Source: Streptomyces sp. P3
Lineage (GTDB): Bacteria; Actinomycetota; Actinomycetes; Streptomycetales; Streptomycetaceae
Length of the DNA stretch: 64,000 bases
Direction: 5' to 3'
Assembly (NCBI GenBank): GCA_016893485.2
Contig: JAFEKX020000001.1
Span: 9,751,501 to 9,815,500, forward strand
In this document: positions 48,420 through 58,632 of the stretch, one piece after another
Position numbering within the stretch: the first letter of the stretch is position 1
Layout of the letters: each line of letters begins with the position of its first letter
Translations under genes and position numbers: made by a program
Notes under the pieces: model-generated
Databases searched by the model: none
The model's input: the letters and a program-made list of their open reading frames with translations, nothing else
Told to the model about the DNA's origin: nothing

Positions 48420-49446
48420 TTCACGCGGTGTCCGTTGTCCGGCGCGGTCGTCATGGCCACGCTGTCTGATCCCTTTCGAGGGCCCGGGGGCAGGCGGAGT
48501 TCCCTGCCTCTGATGGGGGCCTCTGGTACCGACCGGTACTGCTCGTGTCCCCACCCATCTGGCGTTCAGCCGAGTGGGGGTTGCGGCGAGCGTCGAGTGC
48601 TTTGTCGGCCGGGGCCGCCCGCTCGTGGAGCGTGGGGGCCGTGTCGGTCGGTCACGGGCGGTATTGGGCGACGTTGCGCGCCGGGCTCCGTCCACTCTGG
48701 ACAGTCCGACCCGCCCCCTGCCCCGTCTGTCTGCTCTGCCACAGCCGATCCCGAAGAGGCCGGGATGCAACTCCGGGGAGGCGTGGGCGTGCTCAATTCC
48801 TGCTTGGTTAATAGGTAGTTCACGGGATACAAAGCCTGTGTCGCTCGTGACCTCTCGTAAGGCCTCGAAGAGGCTGCTCTGCCCATGGGAATCGCCGCTT
48901 CATGCTGAGCGTCGCCGGCGCTCTGACCCCTGCATCGTGCCGGGGCGGTGTCGGTGACGGCCACGACGGATTCTTCCGCTGCGGCGCGCCCTGGCGGGCT
49001 CCTTGGGGGAGGGGTCCGTAGCCATGGCGCGCACTGTGGGCGAGACCAACCGCTACCGTCGCGCCGAAGGGATCTCGGGAGGACCGATCAACTCCGCTTT
49101 GACGCGGCCTGCTGGAGCACCCGGCGCCTTCGGACGCGAGGAAACAACTGGGGATTGCGCCCCGCTTACAGAGGGACTGTTTGCTGCGACGGTGAATTTG
49201 AGTCAACTGTGATTCTGCTGTGGCGAGCTCGGGGAGGGATCCGCAGCCGCCGTGAGAGGAAGGGCGAGCGCGAGGCGGCTGATCAACAAACTGGCGCGGC
49301 CACAAACCCGCCCCGCTTGATCGTCTCGAATTCGTCCAGGTCGAACACAGGTTCGCATATCTTCACTCTGAGTCGCTTCACGACTGTCGAGCGCACCGAG
49401 ACGCAACGCGGCAAGCGTTGTCTCTTGGACAGGGAGGGAAGAGCAC
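48420..49446. other. Long stretch without a convincing gene
   Basis: About 1 kb contains no recognisable family on either strand. The minus strand around 48,780-48,900 encodes a protein-like stretch (SDTGFVSRELPINQAGIEHA) without start or family signature, perhaps the tail of a lost gene. The last 20 bases contain AGGGAGGGAAG, the ribosome site of the next gene. Confidence 0.35.
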
Positions 49447-50741
49447 ATGTCACGCAGAGGACCCACGCTGGGCTTGATCCGCGTCGCTGCCGCGGCAGCA
49501 TTCTTGACTGTGGTCGCTACCGGTATCTCGCCTGCACAGGCGGCCACGCAGGGCACAGATATAGCCTCTTCAAGAGCAACAAACCAGCCCGAGGGTCAGC
49601 AGTCCCTCACACCAGAGGTGACCCCGGCTCAGACCAAGCAGAAACCAAGCCGGAATCGCAAACCGTTCGGGCGGCGACGGCCGACGCAGCCGAGAGCTGC
49701 AGCGATGCAACAGCAGGTGGAGAGTCGACATGCGTGGAAACGACGACTCCGAGTAGCCAAGCGCCCCATACGAACCCAGACGCGGGTACGGCGACTGGAG
49801 TGGCCGAGCCTCAGTGGTGTGAGGACAGCCAGGGCAAGGTTGTCGGCACCCGCACCCAGGTGTGTCAGGTGGAGGGTCTGACCTACACAACGACCCGCAC
49901 GGTGAATGGAGTGACGACTGTCACCGGCCAGGCCAACATGATCGTGATCAACTATAGCTACGGGAATACCGGCCAGGGAACATTCGCCCATCAGATCGAC
50001 GTCTCTGCCTACAACGGATAGGGAGACGCGCTCAACGCGTCCATCAGTGGACAAGCAACCATGTCTGGAGACTGCACACGAGAGAGCGCCTCGTTTCCCG
50101 CCAAGCCGTTGAAGCCTCTCAACTCGTGGCGACTGGGCGAATCGTTCTTCAACACGACCGCCACGGCCGCAGGTGCTGAAGGAACCTGCGCCACCTACTG
50201 GTATCTGACCTTCACCAACGGCACCTACCCCAATGTCGTTGCAAAGTACGAGATCAACGAGTTCCGCTGCGACAACAACACGGGCGGCAGGCCAACGGTC
50301 GGCTGCGTGGTGTGGTGGTATGCGTCTGCGCTCACCTACAGCAAGGCCGTTACACCGAACCTCGTCCGCCACGTAAAGCTCGCTCAAGCCTCCGGATTGC
50401 CAGGCGCTACCTTCGACGCCCCATTGCGCAGGACGACCAACCCGCTGGTCATCGCCGCCAACCGAGATCGCGCGTGCGATGACGCCCCCAGCATCCAGGA
50501 CATGAGCTGCGATGAGTATCCAATCGCTACCTCCAAGAACGGCCTGAGTGCCGGCGGCACCCGCCGTTCCTTTGACGGCTGCAGTCTCCCCGACATCCCC
50601 TCGGGAACAGGTGCGAAGGGTGCGAGTATCTGCATGATCCCTGCCCTTGAGAACAGCTCTCAAGGCGGCAGCAACACACAGTTCTTCCGTGCAGAGCGCA
50701 TGCTCGGCGAGGACCCCTTCCGCGTCCTGACAAGCAACTGA
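49447..50741 (+). CDS. Secreted NucA/NucB-type deoxyribonuclease, with in-frame TAG
   Basis: The signal peptide (LIRVAAAAAFLTVVATGISP, cleavage at AQAA) is in frame 1. After a shift near 49635 the rest is in frame 3: a Thr/Ser-rich linker, a Cys-containing beta domain and a C-terminal nuclease domain. That domain holds the NucA/NucB signature: DRACDD, SCDEYPIATSKNG, a GASICMIPALENSSQGGS segment, and FFRAERMLGEDPFRV. An amber codon at 50019-50021 divides it after SAYNG. Similar sequence continues without a gap, so the TAG is either a sequence error or a recent nonsense mutation. Full length is about 430 residues. A DNase role outside the cell is expected. The region is less GC-rich than its neighbours, a sign of transfer. 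Confidence 0.78.
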
Positions 50742-50881
50742 CCGTGGGTGCGGGTGCCCCAAAGCCTGGCACCCGCACCTCCCGCGATCGCACCGACCAC
50801 GCAGCTGAGTTGGTAACCGCAACACTCGCCCGCAATCCGCAGGCATGACACCCTGCCTCGACGACCCAGCCCAGCGAGGAG

Positions 50882-51769
50882 ATGACCGTGACCGATCCGT
50901 ACCGGGTGTTTGTCACCGAGGGAACCTTCGGCGTTCTGGACAATGGCGTGATCGCTGTCGAGACAGCCGACTGGTCAAACGGACTCGTGGCTCCCATGAC
51001 TCAGGGCGCCCTAATCGTCACGGGGATCAACACTGGCTACGTGGAAATCACCGTCCTAGCCCAGGACAGCCCTCCAGCGGAACTGGCAGCAGGCACCTGG
51101 GAGGAGATCGTCGAAGTCAGCCTCCACGCCCCGACAGGCAACCTCCAAGTCGAGTCGCTCGATCTCGGTCCGGTAGCCAACGACGCTGCCCTCCTCGCTC
51201 CATCGGGAGCCGCCTGGTACAGGCTCCGAGTCCATGCCGAGGGCCGCGAAACACTCCGCGACAAAACGAGCATGGAACCCGTCGAGCGTTACCTGCTCAT
51301 CACCTGGCCGGGGGCGCGGGAAGACACTGCCGTCCTACGCACAAGCGAAAACCTCGAGCGCAGCCTGCACATGCAACTGACCCACACGGTCCAAGAGCCG
51401 ACGCCGATGCCCGAAAGCAATCCCCCACCCACAGGCCCAACTGATTCTGATCAGGAAAATCGCCTGCGGCACATCTCGCCGCACGCGAGACCCTACGTGG
51501 ATGTTGCTCTACCGATCTCGATGGTCCCGAGTTCGACGGCGGCGCTTCCGTTCGTCGTCGGTGTCGCCACCCCAGGCAGGCTGAGCGCGTGCGTCGCCGG
51601 TAGGGTCGGACGCCATGACCGACTGGACCGGGGTGCGCGATCGGGTTCTGGCTCTGGCCGCAGCGCCAGGCGGCGACAAGGTGTTCGGGGCGAGGGCGCA
51701 CGGCTTTGCTCTCGATGCGGCTCTGAGCGCCGTCGAGGTGGCGGACCTCGAGGCATGGCTGGACGTTGA
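50882..51769 (+). CDS. Hypothetical protein, possibly immunity-like
   Basis: AGCGAGGAG precedes the ATG at 50882. About 180 residues form a beta-rich acidic protein (YRVFVTEGTFGVLDNGVIAV, GTWEEIVEVSLHAPTGNLQV, GAAWYRLRVHAEGRE, PVERYLLITWPG). After about 51430 the sequence loses protein character, and the frame runs into the next gene, so the true stop is probably near 51441 in another frame. I do not recognise the family. Its place between a secreted nuclease and an SMI1/KNR4 protein suggests an immunity or polymorphic-toxin-associated protein. Confidence 0.5.
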   Translation: MTVTDPYRVFVTEGTFGVLDNGVIAVETADWSNGLVAPMTQGALIVTGINTGYVEITVLAQDSPPAELAAGTWEEIVEVSLHAPTGNLQVESLDLGPVANDAALLAPSGAAWYRLRVHAEGRETLRDKTSMEPVERYLLITWPGAREDTAVLRTSENLERSLHMQLTHTVQEPTPMPESNPPPTGPTDSDQENRLRHISPHARPYVDVALPISMVPSSTAALPFVVGVATPGRLSACVAGRVGRHDRLDRGARSGSGSGRSARRRQGVRGEGARLCSRCGSERRRGGGPRGMAGR

Positions 51770-52291
51770 CCTACCCGAGGACTATCGCTCGTTCCTCTTG
51801 CATGTCGGAGCGGGAGGAGCCGGGCCGGCCTACGGCATCCTCCCGGTGATGCGGCGTGAGGGTTGCGCAGGCTGGCACTGGGCTGGAGAGCTCATTGAGG
51901 AGGTCGAGCCGGGCATGTTCGCTGAGCTGTTCCCGGGAGGGCGGACCCAGCGGCGACGGTGGGGATCCTCGCTGAGCGGCCGGTGGAGGAGGAGTTCGAC
52001 GACCTCGCCGATCTCGCCGCGGCAGTTGAGGAGTGGGAGGAGCGCCTGGGAGAGGTGCAGTACGATCCGCGCCGCACGGCCGGGGCGCTTTGCCTGTGCG
52101 ATGAGGGCTGCGGGATGGTGGTCTGGCTGGTCGTTACCGGGCCAGAGCGAGGCCGAATGTGGCGTGACGGTCGCGTCAATGGCACGGATCTTCAGCCAAT
52201 GCGCGACGCCGACGGCTCTCCTCTGAACTTCGCCAGTTGGTACCTCGGCTGGCTCGCAGACGCCGAAGCTGCCTGCGACCAGGCTCGATAA
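51615..52291 (+). CDS. SMI1/KNR4 (SUKH) family protein
   Basis: The first part shows the family core: LSAVEVADLEAWLDVDLPED, YRSFLLHVGAGGAGPAYGIL. After a frameshift near 51945 it continues VEEEFDDLADLAAAVEEWEE, EGCGMVVWLVVTGPERGRMW and FASWYLGWLADAEAA. Total about 225 residues. SUKH proteins are the commonest immunity proteins of bacterial toxin systems, especially for nuclease toxins, and are also found alone. Here it follows the NucA/NucB-type DNase by 0.9 kb in the same direction. Confidence 0.82.
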
Positions 52292-52372
52292 AAGCAGTCT
52301 GCTGCCGATCGCAGTAACGCATGACGCTTCGCTTGTCGCCCGATTGGGGTCTGCGGCCCGTGCGCAAATGAG

Positions 52373-52430
52373 ACAGGGCCTCCTGAACAGCTCGCGGGTG
52401 TCGAAGTCCACGTGCAACAGGAGGCCCTGT
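52373..52430. other. Long-loop inverted repeat
   Basis: ACAGGGCCTCCTG at 52373-52385 and its exact complement at 52418-52430 form a 13-bp stem with a 32-base loop, about 80 bases after the SUKH stop. It may be a terminator or the relic of a short mobile element. Confidence 0.45.
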
Positions 52431-52524
52431 GTCGCAGTCTTCAGTGTCGCCCTCACATTGTTGAGCGACGCTGAAGATGCGGATGAAGGCGACGTGCTGG
52501 TTGTCTACGGAGTGGTGTGAAAGG

Positions 52525-52552
52525 ACCCCGGCGGCCGTCAGGCCGCCGGGGT
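52525..52552. terminator. Perfect bidirectional hairpin terminator
   Basis: A 12-bp stem (ACCCCGGCGGCC with its complement) and a 4-base loop GTCA lie between the SUKH gene and the minus-strand transposition remnant, 29 bases beyond the latter's stop. Confidence 0.7.
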
Positions 52553-52580
52553 CTTCGTGGTCATGGTGTCGCTTTCGTGG

Positions 52581-52790
52581 TCACTCTGTCGCGTGCGTCT
52601 CGGTGATAGCGAGGCGGGTGGAGGACTCGTCGACGATGCTCTTCTCGTCGGCGAACGCGGCGATGAGGGACTGCAGGGTGATGTTGTTGACCGAACGGGG
52701 CAGGCCGCGGCTGGTGAGGTGGATCAGATCGACGGCGTCGTCGGAGAACAGCGGATCTGAGCATCCGGCGATGTTTCGGCTTGGTCGTCT
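52581..52790 (-). pseudogene. C-terminal fragment of a transposition AAA ATPase (ExeA/TniB-like)
   Basis: The minus strand reads CSDPLFSDDAVDLIHLTSRG, LPRSVNNITLQSLIAAFADE and KSIVDESSTRLAITE to the stop. This is the end of ExeA-like ATPases that accompany Mu/Tn7-like or IS transposases in actinomycetes. Walker motifs are not present and the fragment joins unrelated sequence near 52790. Confidence 0.6.
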
Positions 52791-52951
52791 TGCGTGAAGG
52801 GCTGGTCCGTTTGCGTTGGGTGCGGGGGTTCCGGGGGATAGAGGATGATCCGGCTCTCGCCGGCGGAGGAGGGGTGGTCTTGGCGGCGCAGGAAGGCGCG
52901 GGCCGCGGCCAGGACTTGCTGTTCCGCAGTGCTGGCGCCGTGCCGGGTCCC

Positions 52952-53936
52952 CTACTTGTCCACCAGCGACATGTGGTGCTCGTTGTAACGGTCTCCCCTG
53001 ACCCCGATTTGTCCAGCTAGTGCGTTGAGGTCCGACAGTTCGTCTGCGGAGAGCGGAACGCGCGTGGCGCCGGCGTTCTCCTCGATGCGGGCGGTGCGCC
53101 GGGTCCCGGGATGGGCACGATCGACGGATGCTGGGCGAGCAGCCAGGCGAGGGCCACCTGCCCCGGCGTGGCGACCTTGGCCTGCGCGAGCGTGGCGACG
53201 TGCTCGACGAGTGCCTGGTTCGCCGCCCGGTTCTCGGCCGTGAACCGGGGATGGTGGTGCGTACGTCGTCGGCGGCGAACGGCGTCGAGGCGTCCACCGC
53301 CCCGGTCAGGGAACCCTTGCCCAGCGGGCTGAAGGGCACGAACCCGATGCCGAGCGCCGTGCACGTCGGCAGCACCTCCGGCTCGGGATCCCGGGTCCAC
53401 AGGGAGTACTCGCTCTGCACCGCCGTCACCGGGTGGACCGCGTGGGCACGCCGGATGGTCTGCCCACTGGCCTCGGAGAGCCCGAAGCAGCGGACCTTGC
53501 CCTCCTGCACGAGTTCGCCCACCGTGCCCGCGACGTCCTCGATGGGCACCTCAGGATCGACGCGATGCTGGTAGAACAGGTCGAGCCTCTCGACCCCGAG
53601 CCGTTTGAGCGAGGCGTTCGCGACGGAGCGGATCTGCTCGGGCCGGCTGTTCAGCCCGACGGACGCACCGTTCTCGATGCGGAATCCGAACTTGGTGGCG
53701 ATGACCACCTGGTCACGCACCGGGGCCAGGGCCTCTCCGACGAGCTCCTCGTTGACGTAGGGGCCGTACACCTCCGCGGTATCAAAGAACGTGACCCCCA
53801 GATCGACGGCTCCACGGAGCACGGCGATCATGTCGCTTCGGTCGCCGGGGTTGGGGCCGTAGCTCTGGGACATGCCCATGGCGCCGAGGCCGATGGCGGA
53901 GACCCGCAGGTCGCGTCCGAGGATGCGGGTGTGCAT
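52952..53936 (-). CDS. Aldo/keto reductase
   Basis: This NADPH-dependent TIM-barrel reductase of about 328 residues has the catalytic tetrad in FFDTAEVYGPYVNEEL (Asp, Tyr), VVIATKFGF (Lys) and LDLFYQHRVDP (His). The N-terminus TRILGRDLRVSAIGLGAMGM is typical of AKR13-like enzymes. Shifts near 53250 and 53090 separate the C-terminus, which then reads VPLSADELSDLNALA and NEHHMSLVDK, with a TAG at 52952-52954. It lies 20 bases after the amidohydrolase stop in the same direction. Confidence 0.88.
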
Positions 53937-53956
53937 TCTTCCTCCTTGTGGATGTT

Positions 53957-54917
53957 TCAGCGGGGCGGGTCCTGCGGGAACAGGCGCAAGGCGTTGGCTG
54001 TGGTGAGCGAGCGCCACGTGGTGCCTTCGGCCGGCGGTTCGGCCGCGTCGATCGCCGCGATGTGGGCGTCGGCGAGGGGCGGCGGAGTCCAGCAGTAGTC
54101 GCTGCCGAAGAGCACGCGGTCGGGGCCGACCAGTTTCAACAAGGCTGGAACCTGGCGTGGGAAGGCCGTACCCGCCATGTCGTAGTACAGGCCCTGTAGT
54201 TGCTGCACCGCGTCCTGGACGGGCGACGTCCCCGCGGGCAGGAACAGCCTCATGAACTCGTTGATGCGGTCGGCCAGGACGGGAACCGCACCACCGCAAT
54301 GGGGCACGATCACCCGCAGGTCGGGATGACGGGTGAGGACGCCCGCCATCACCAGGTCCGTGACGGTGCGGGCCGTGTCGAAGATGTACTCGACCATCGG
54401 ACGCGGCCTGCCGAGAGCGGACTGCTCCCAGCACACGGGGAGGTGGGGTGCAGGAAGACCACGGCCCCCGGCGGTCCAGTTCCGCGAAAACCGGCTCCAG
54501 GCGGGCGTCGCCCAGGTACACACCGTGGGTGTGCGTCAGCAACGCCACCCCGTCGGCGCCCAGTTCCTCGAAGGCGAAGGCGATCTCCTCCAACGCGCAG
54601 TCCACGTCCGGCAGCGGAAGCGACACGAAGGCGCCGAAGCGGCTGCCGTGGTCGCTCGCCAGTTCGGCGGTGTACTCGTTGACGCGCCGGGCGAGGAGTC
54701 GGGCCGCCTTGTCGTCGCCGAAGTGCACGCCGGGAGAGGACAGGGAGAGCATCGCGGTCTCGATGCCGTTGCGGTCCATCAGCTCCAGATGGTCGCGCAC
54801 GGACCACGACGGCCAGCCGCCCATGCCGTCGGGGTGGACGTGGCCAGCCGCGGTCGCCTGCTCGACGTAGAAGTCGGGCAGGTGGTGGGCGTGGACGTCG
54901 ATGAGGCCGGAGGTCAT
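53957..54917 (-). CDS. ACMSD-like amidohydrolase/decarboxylase
   Basis: This metal-dependent TIM-barrel hydrolase of the ACMSD group has an N-terminal DVHAHHLPDFY metal motif, a mid VIVPHCGGAVPVL histidine and the late Asp in RVLFGSDYCW. Members decarboxylate or hydrolyse aromatic or ring-opened acids. Shifts near 54470 and 54430 break a protein of about 319 residues. ATG 54917 opens the protein and sits 54 bases after the antiporter stop. It forms a run of minus-strand genes with the aldo/keto reductase. Confidence 0.85.
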
Positions 54918-54971
54918 GGCGGCGGATTCCTTCTCGTGAGCTGGGGCGTCGAGGCCGGGTGATTGCTTCCT

Positions 54972-56556
54972 CTACTCCACCTGCTCGCCTCCGGCCAGCC
55001 GGACTTCTTCGTTGTCCAGGGCCGCCTGGAGCCGGCGGAGCACGGTGTCGTCGATCTGCGCCTCGTCCCTCAGGCGGACGACGGTCGCGCGCTTCGTGGC
55101 GATGAGGGCGAGGCGGAGGTCGGTGTAGTGGCGGTTGTGGAGCAGGGCGGGATCGTCGTCGGTGCCCGCCCCCGTGCCCGTACGGTCGCCAGGTTGGCCT
55201 CGTACTCCTGGCGCAGCCACTCCGCGACCTTGGGGTGGTGCCCAGTTCGTTCGCGAGCCGGGGCAGCGCCTTGATGGCCTCCTCGGTCGCCGTGGTCTCG
55301 GCGAGGATCTGCTCCTCGTCGACGGAGGTGTCGCGGGGCAGCCTGGCCCAGCGCACCACGCCCGGCAGCAGCAGACCCTGCACCACGAGGGTCACCACGA
55401 TGACACCGGAGGTGACGAAGACGATGAAGGCGCGGTCCGGGAAGGGGGATCCGGAGTCCAGGGTCTCGGGCACCGACAGCGCGACCGCCAGCGACACTGC
55501 GCCCCGGAACCCCGCGAACCCGCTGACGACACGTGCCCGGTCGCTCATCCTTCGCATGCGCTGGACGGGACGCCGGTCGATCGCACGGATCAGGTAGGCG
55601 GAGGAGAACAGGAACGCGAACCGGACCGCGACCAGGACCACGCTGACAAGTCCGATCGCGATGAGGGCGTCCCTGAGGTCGGACCGGCTCAGGTGGTGCA
55701 GCGCGTACTGCAGTTCCACTCCCACCAGGACGAACAGGGCGCCGTTGATGATGAACGTGGCCAGCGGCCAGAAGGCCAGTGCCTGGCGGCGGTGCTCGGC
55801 ACGGATGAGGCTGGGCGCCACCTGGGCCATGATCAGGCCGCTCACCACGACCGCGAGGACGCCGGAGGCGTGGATCAACTCGGCCAGCAGATACGCCGTG
55901 AACGGCGCGAGGATCATGACGAGGTTGCCGAGCAGGGGATCGTCCAGCCGGCGGCGCAGGTTCATGTTGACCCAGGCGACCGCGACACCGACCGCGGCCC
56001 CGCCGCCGTACGCCAGCAGGAACAGCGCGCCCACATGCGGAAGGGTCAGGTGCTCCTCGCCCACGGTGATGCCGACCGCCAGGCCGTAGATCACCAGGGC
56101 GGTGCCGTCGTTGACGAGGCTCTCCGCCCGCAGGACCGTGATCTGGCGGCGCGGCAGGGAACCCGCCAGGGCGCTCACCGCGGTGGCGTCGGTCGGCGCA
56201 ACGGCCGCGCCCAGGGCCCACGCCGGTCCCCACGGCAAGCCGAGTGCGTGCCCGGCGACCGCCACCGCCCCCGCGGTGAGGATCACCAGCACGGTGCTGA
56301 GCAGGACGATGCCGCGCAGGTTCGTCCGGATCTCCCGCATCGACGTGGTCAGGCTCTCCCAGTACAGCAGGACGGGAAGGAAGAGCAACAACACCACTTC
56401 GGGCGGGAGTTGGGTCTGGCGGACGGCCGGGACGAGGCCGATCAGAGCGCCCAGGACCAGGAGCACGACAGGCGGTGCCACCCGGAAGCGCTGACCCAGG
56501 AAGTTCCCCGCCAGCACCGCCGCACCCAGGACGACGACGAGTTCGAGACCGAGCAT
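54972..56556 (-). CDS. CPA1-family Na+/H+ antiporter
   Basis: This membrane antiporter of about 528 residues with some 12 helices exchanges Na+ or K+ for H+. Diagnostic regions are AAVAPTDATAVSALAGSLP, LRAESLVNDGTALVIYGLAV (the ND pair of the ion site) and VSGFAGFRGAVSLAVALSVP. A cytoplasmic helical tail follows (RLRDEAQIDDTVLRRLQAAL). Shifts near 55240 and 55180 lie in the tail. It may support pH or salt homeostasis in this stress-linked gene group. Confidence 0.9.
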
Positions 56557-56623
56557 GACACTTACTCCGGTGCAGGGCCGGCCGGCGGTGACGGCACAGC
56601 GGGTTCGGCGGGGATCTTCCTGG

Positions 56624-56996
56624 TCATCTGGGCAGCAGCCGCAGTGTCGTGGACCGTGCGGCCACCATGGGATCGACGTACGCCCCCGCCGAAACGGCCG
56701 TACTTGCTCCGGTACGCCGTGTCGACGCGGTCGTTGGTCTTGGGGTCGGCTACCTCGGCGAAGGTGACGTCCTTGTCGACCCCGCCCGAGCGGACGTGGC
56801 CCGCGTGGGTCGCGACGGCGGTGCGCCACCAGCCGCCGGCTGTGCCGCGGAAGGAGCGGACGTACAGGTCGTCGCCGTCGCGGACGACCCAGATCGGCAC
56901 CGGTGCGCGCAGGGTGCCGTCACGCTGGAGCGGGGCCATCTCCAGTTCGTCGGCCGCGGCGATGCGCTGGAGTTCGTCGCCTGTCCAGGTGGTCAT
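56624..56996 (-). CDS. DUF2255-family protein
   Basis: This small protein of about 123 residues begins MTTWTGDELQRIAAADELEM and has VPIWVVRDGDDLYVRSFRGT, GGWWRTAVATHAGHVRSGG and AYRSKYGRFG. This is the DUF2255 pattern, related to deazaflavin-dependent nitroreductase-like folds. A shift near 56690 restores the usual end (STTLRLLPR) with the stop at 56624. Its start is 11 bases after the zinc dehydrogenase stop. Function unknown, perhaps F420 or flavin-linked. Confidence 0.75.
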
Positions 56997-57007
56997 GGGT
57001 GTCCCGA

Positions 57008-58024
57008 TCACGGACGCAGCAGCGTCTTGATGGCGCGGCGCTCGTCCATGGCCTTGTAGCCCTCGGCTGCCTGGTCCAGGGGCAGGGTGAGGTCGAAGAC
57101 CTTGCCCGGGTTGATACGGCCGTCGAAGACGCGGTCGATCAGGTCGGGAAGGTAGGCGCGCACCGGAGCGGGGCCACCGCGCAGGCCGACGTGGGAGAAG
57201 AAGAGCTCCTGGCCGTCGATCTGTGTGCCGTGCGGGAAGCCGACGAAGCCGACGTTGCCACCCGGGCGCGCGGACTGCAGGCCCTGGTGCATCGACTCCT
57301 GCGTACCCACGCACTCGAGGACCGAGTCGGCGCCCACACCGTCCGTCAGTTCCTTGACACGGGCGACGCCTTCCTCGCCCCGCTCGGTGACGATGTCGGT
57401 GGCGCCGAACTCCAGGGCCAGCTTCTGCCGGGAGGCGTGCCGGCTCATGGCGATGATCCGCTCGGCGCCCAGTTCCTTTGCGGCGATGACCCCGGACAGA
57501 CCGACCGCGCCGTCACCGACGACCACGGCCGTGGAACCGGGCCTGACCTCGGCCGCCCTGGCCGCGTACCAGCCGGTGCCCATGACGTCGGACAGGGTCA
57601 GCAGGCTCGGGATCAGCTCCTCGTCCGGCTGCTCCGGGGTGGCGACCAGGGTGCCGTCGGCGAGAGGGATGCGGACGTACTCGGCCTGGGCGCCGTTCAC
57701 CCACTGCGCGTGCTGGCAGGAGGTCTGGTATCCGGCTCGGCAGTTGGGGCAGGTGTTGTCGGAGGCCACGAAGGAACCGATGACGAACTGCCCCGGCCTG
57801 ACGGCTCTGACCTCGCTGCCGACCTCCTCGACGACGCCGACGTACTCGTGGCCGATCGGCTGCGGTTCGGCGACCGGGAGGACGCCCCGGTAGCTCCACA
57901 GGTCGGAGCCGCACACGCAGGCGGCGACGGTGCGGACGACCGCGTCCGTCGGCGCCGCGATCTTCGGTTCGGGGGCGTTCTCCACCCGGATGTCACCGGG
58001 CGCGTGGATGATGGTTGCTCGCAT
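57008..58024 (-). CDS. Zinc-dependent alcohol dehydrogenase (MDR family), paralogue
   Basis: This 338-residue enzyme is intact and clearly homologous to the one at 37979-38998. Shared features are CVCGSDLWSYRG, IGHEYVGVVEE, DNTCPNCRAGYQTSCQH, the nucleotide motif VVVGDGAVGLSGVIAAKELG and GGPAPVRAYLPDLID. It likely oxidises alcohols or reduces aldehydes with NAD(P). It heads the run 58416 to 52952 together with the CMD-family protein, antiporter, amidohydrolase and aldo/keto reductase. Divergent XRE regulators lie 0.6 kb upstream. Confidence 0.9.
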   Translation of the reverse strand: MRATIIHAPGDIRVENAPEPKIAAPTDAVVRTVAACVCGSDLWSYRGVLPVAEPQPIGHEYVGVVEEVGSEVRAVRPGQFVIGSFVASDNTCPNCRAGYQTSCQHAQWVNGAQAEYVRIPLADGTLVATPEQPDEELIPSLLTLSDVMGTGWYAARAAEVRPGSTAVVVGDGAVGLSGVIAAKELGAERIIAMSRHASRQKLALEFGATDIVTERGEEGVARVKELTDGVGADSVLECVGTQESMHQGLQSARPGGNVGFVGFPHGTQIDGQELFFSHVGLRGGPAPVRAYLPDLIDRVFDGRINPGKVFDLTLPLDQAAEGYKAMDERRAIKTLLRP

Positions 58025-58084
58025 GGTGCCTTCCCAGCTTTCGTCGTGTCTGTCGTGCCGCCCGGCACGGGTGCGTCTCAAACG

Positions 58085-58416
58085 TCAGCCAGGCTGCTCT
58101 GCCTTCTCCACGATCTCCTTGAGCTGTGTCATCGCGGTCATGGCGTTGGGCCATCCGGTGTAGAAGGCCAGATGGGTGATGACCTCGATCAGCTCGTCCT
58201 TGGTGACACCGTTCTCCAGGGCCTTGCCGAGGTGGAAGCCGAGTTGGTCGGTCCGGTACAGGGAGGCCAGCGCGGTGACGGTGACGAGGCTGCGATCGCG
58301 CGGAGACAGGCCCGGCCGCTCCCAGATGTCTCCGAAGAGGACGGTGTCGGTCACTTCCGCGAGTTTGGGGCGAACTCCTGGATGGCAGGCGGCGCGAACT
58401 TCTTCCGTTCCGACAT
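58085..58416 (-). CDS. Carboxymuconolactone decarboxylase-family protein
   Basis: This CMD/AhpD-like protein of about 110 residues carries PGLSPRDRSLVTVTALASLY, QLGFHLGKALENGVTKDELI, EVITHLAFYTGWPNAMTAMT. It has no CxxC pair, so it is not an AhpD-type peroxidase. The N-terminus MSERKKFAPPAIQEFAP joins the rest after restoring one C near 58370. ATG 58416 fits the divergent promoter toward 58633. It may act on lactones or aromatic breakdown products. Confidence 0.85.
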
Positions 58417-58632
58417 GAGGTGGTGCTCCTGCGTGGATTCGGGTGGGGGGTGTGCGGGGCACCGGTGAATTCTGGATTTCAGAGGTTGCTCATCATCCGG
58501 TCGCCGAACACGGCACCGACTGTGTCACTTTCCCGGGAACCCGCAAAGGGGAGAATTCCATCCGGGGAAACTGCTTATCCAGGGAGAAATCCTTACCCCC
58601 TCCCGGCGGCTGGGTGATGCCACACTGGCGGC

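Noticed and set aside
50019..50021. TAG read as pyrrolysine or another recoded amino acid
   Set aside because: Nothing in the window suggests amber recoding (no pylT or pylS), and neighbouring TAG codons terminate normally. Error or mutation is simpler.
52581..54917. A 778-residue apparent fusion of amidohydrolase, aldo/keto reductase and ATPase tail
   Set aside because: It is created by frameshifts and open frames across gene boundaries. Each enzyme has its own start and family-length limits.
37979..58024. The two zinc dehydrogenases as an assembly duplication
   Set aside because: Their sequences are clearly diverged, and the flanking genes differ, so they are true paralogues.
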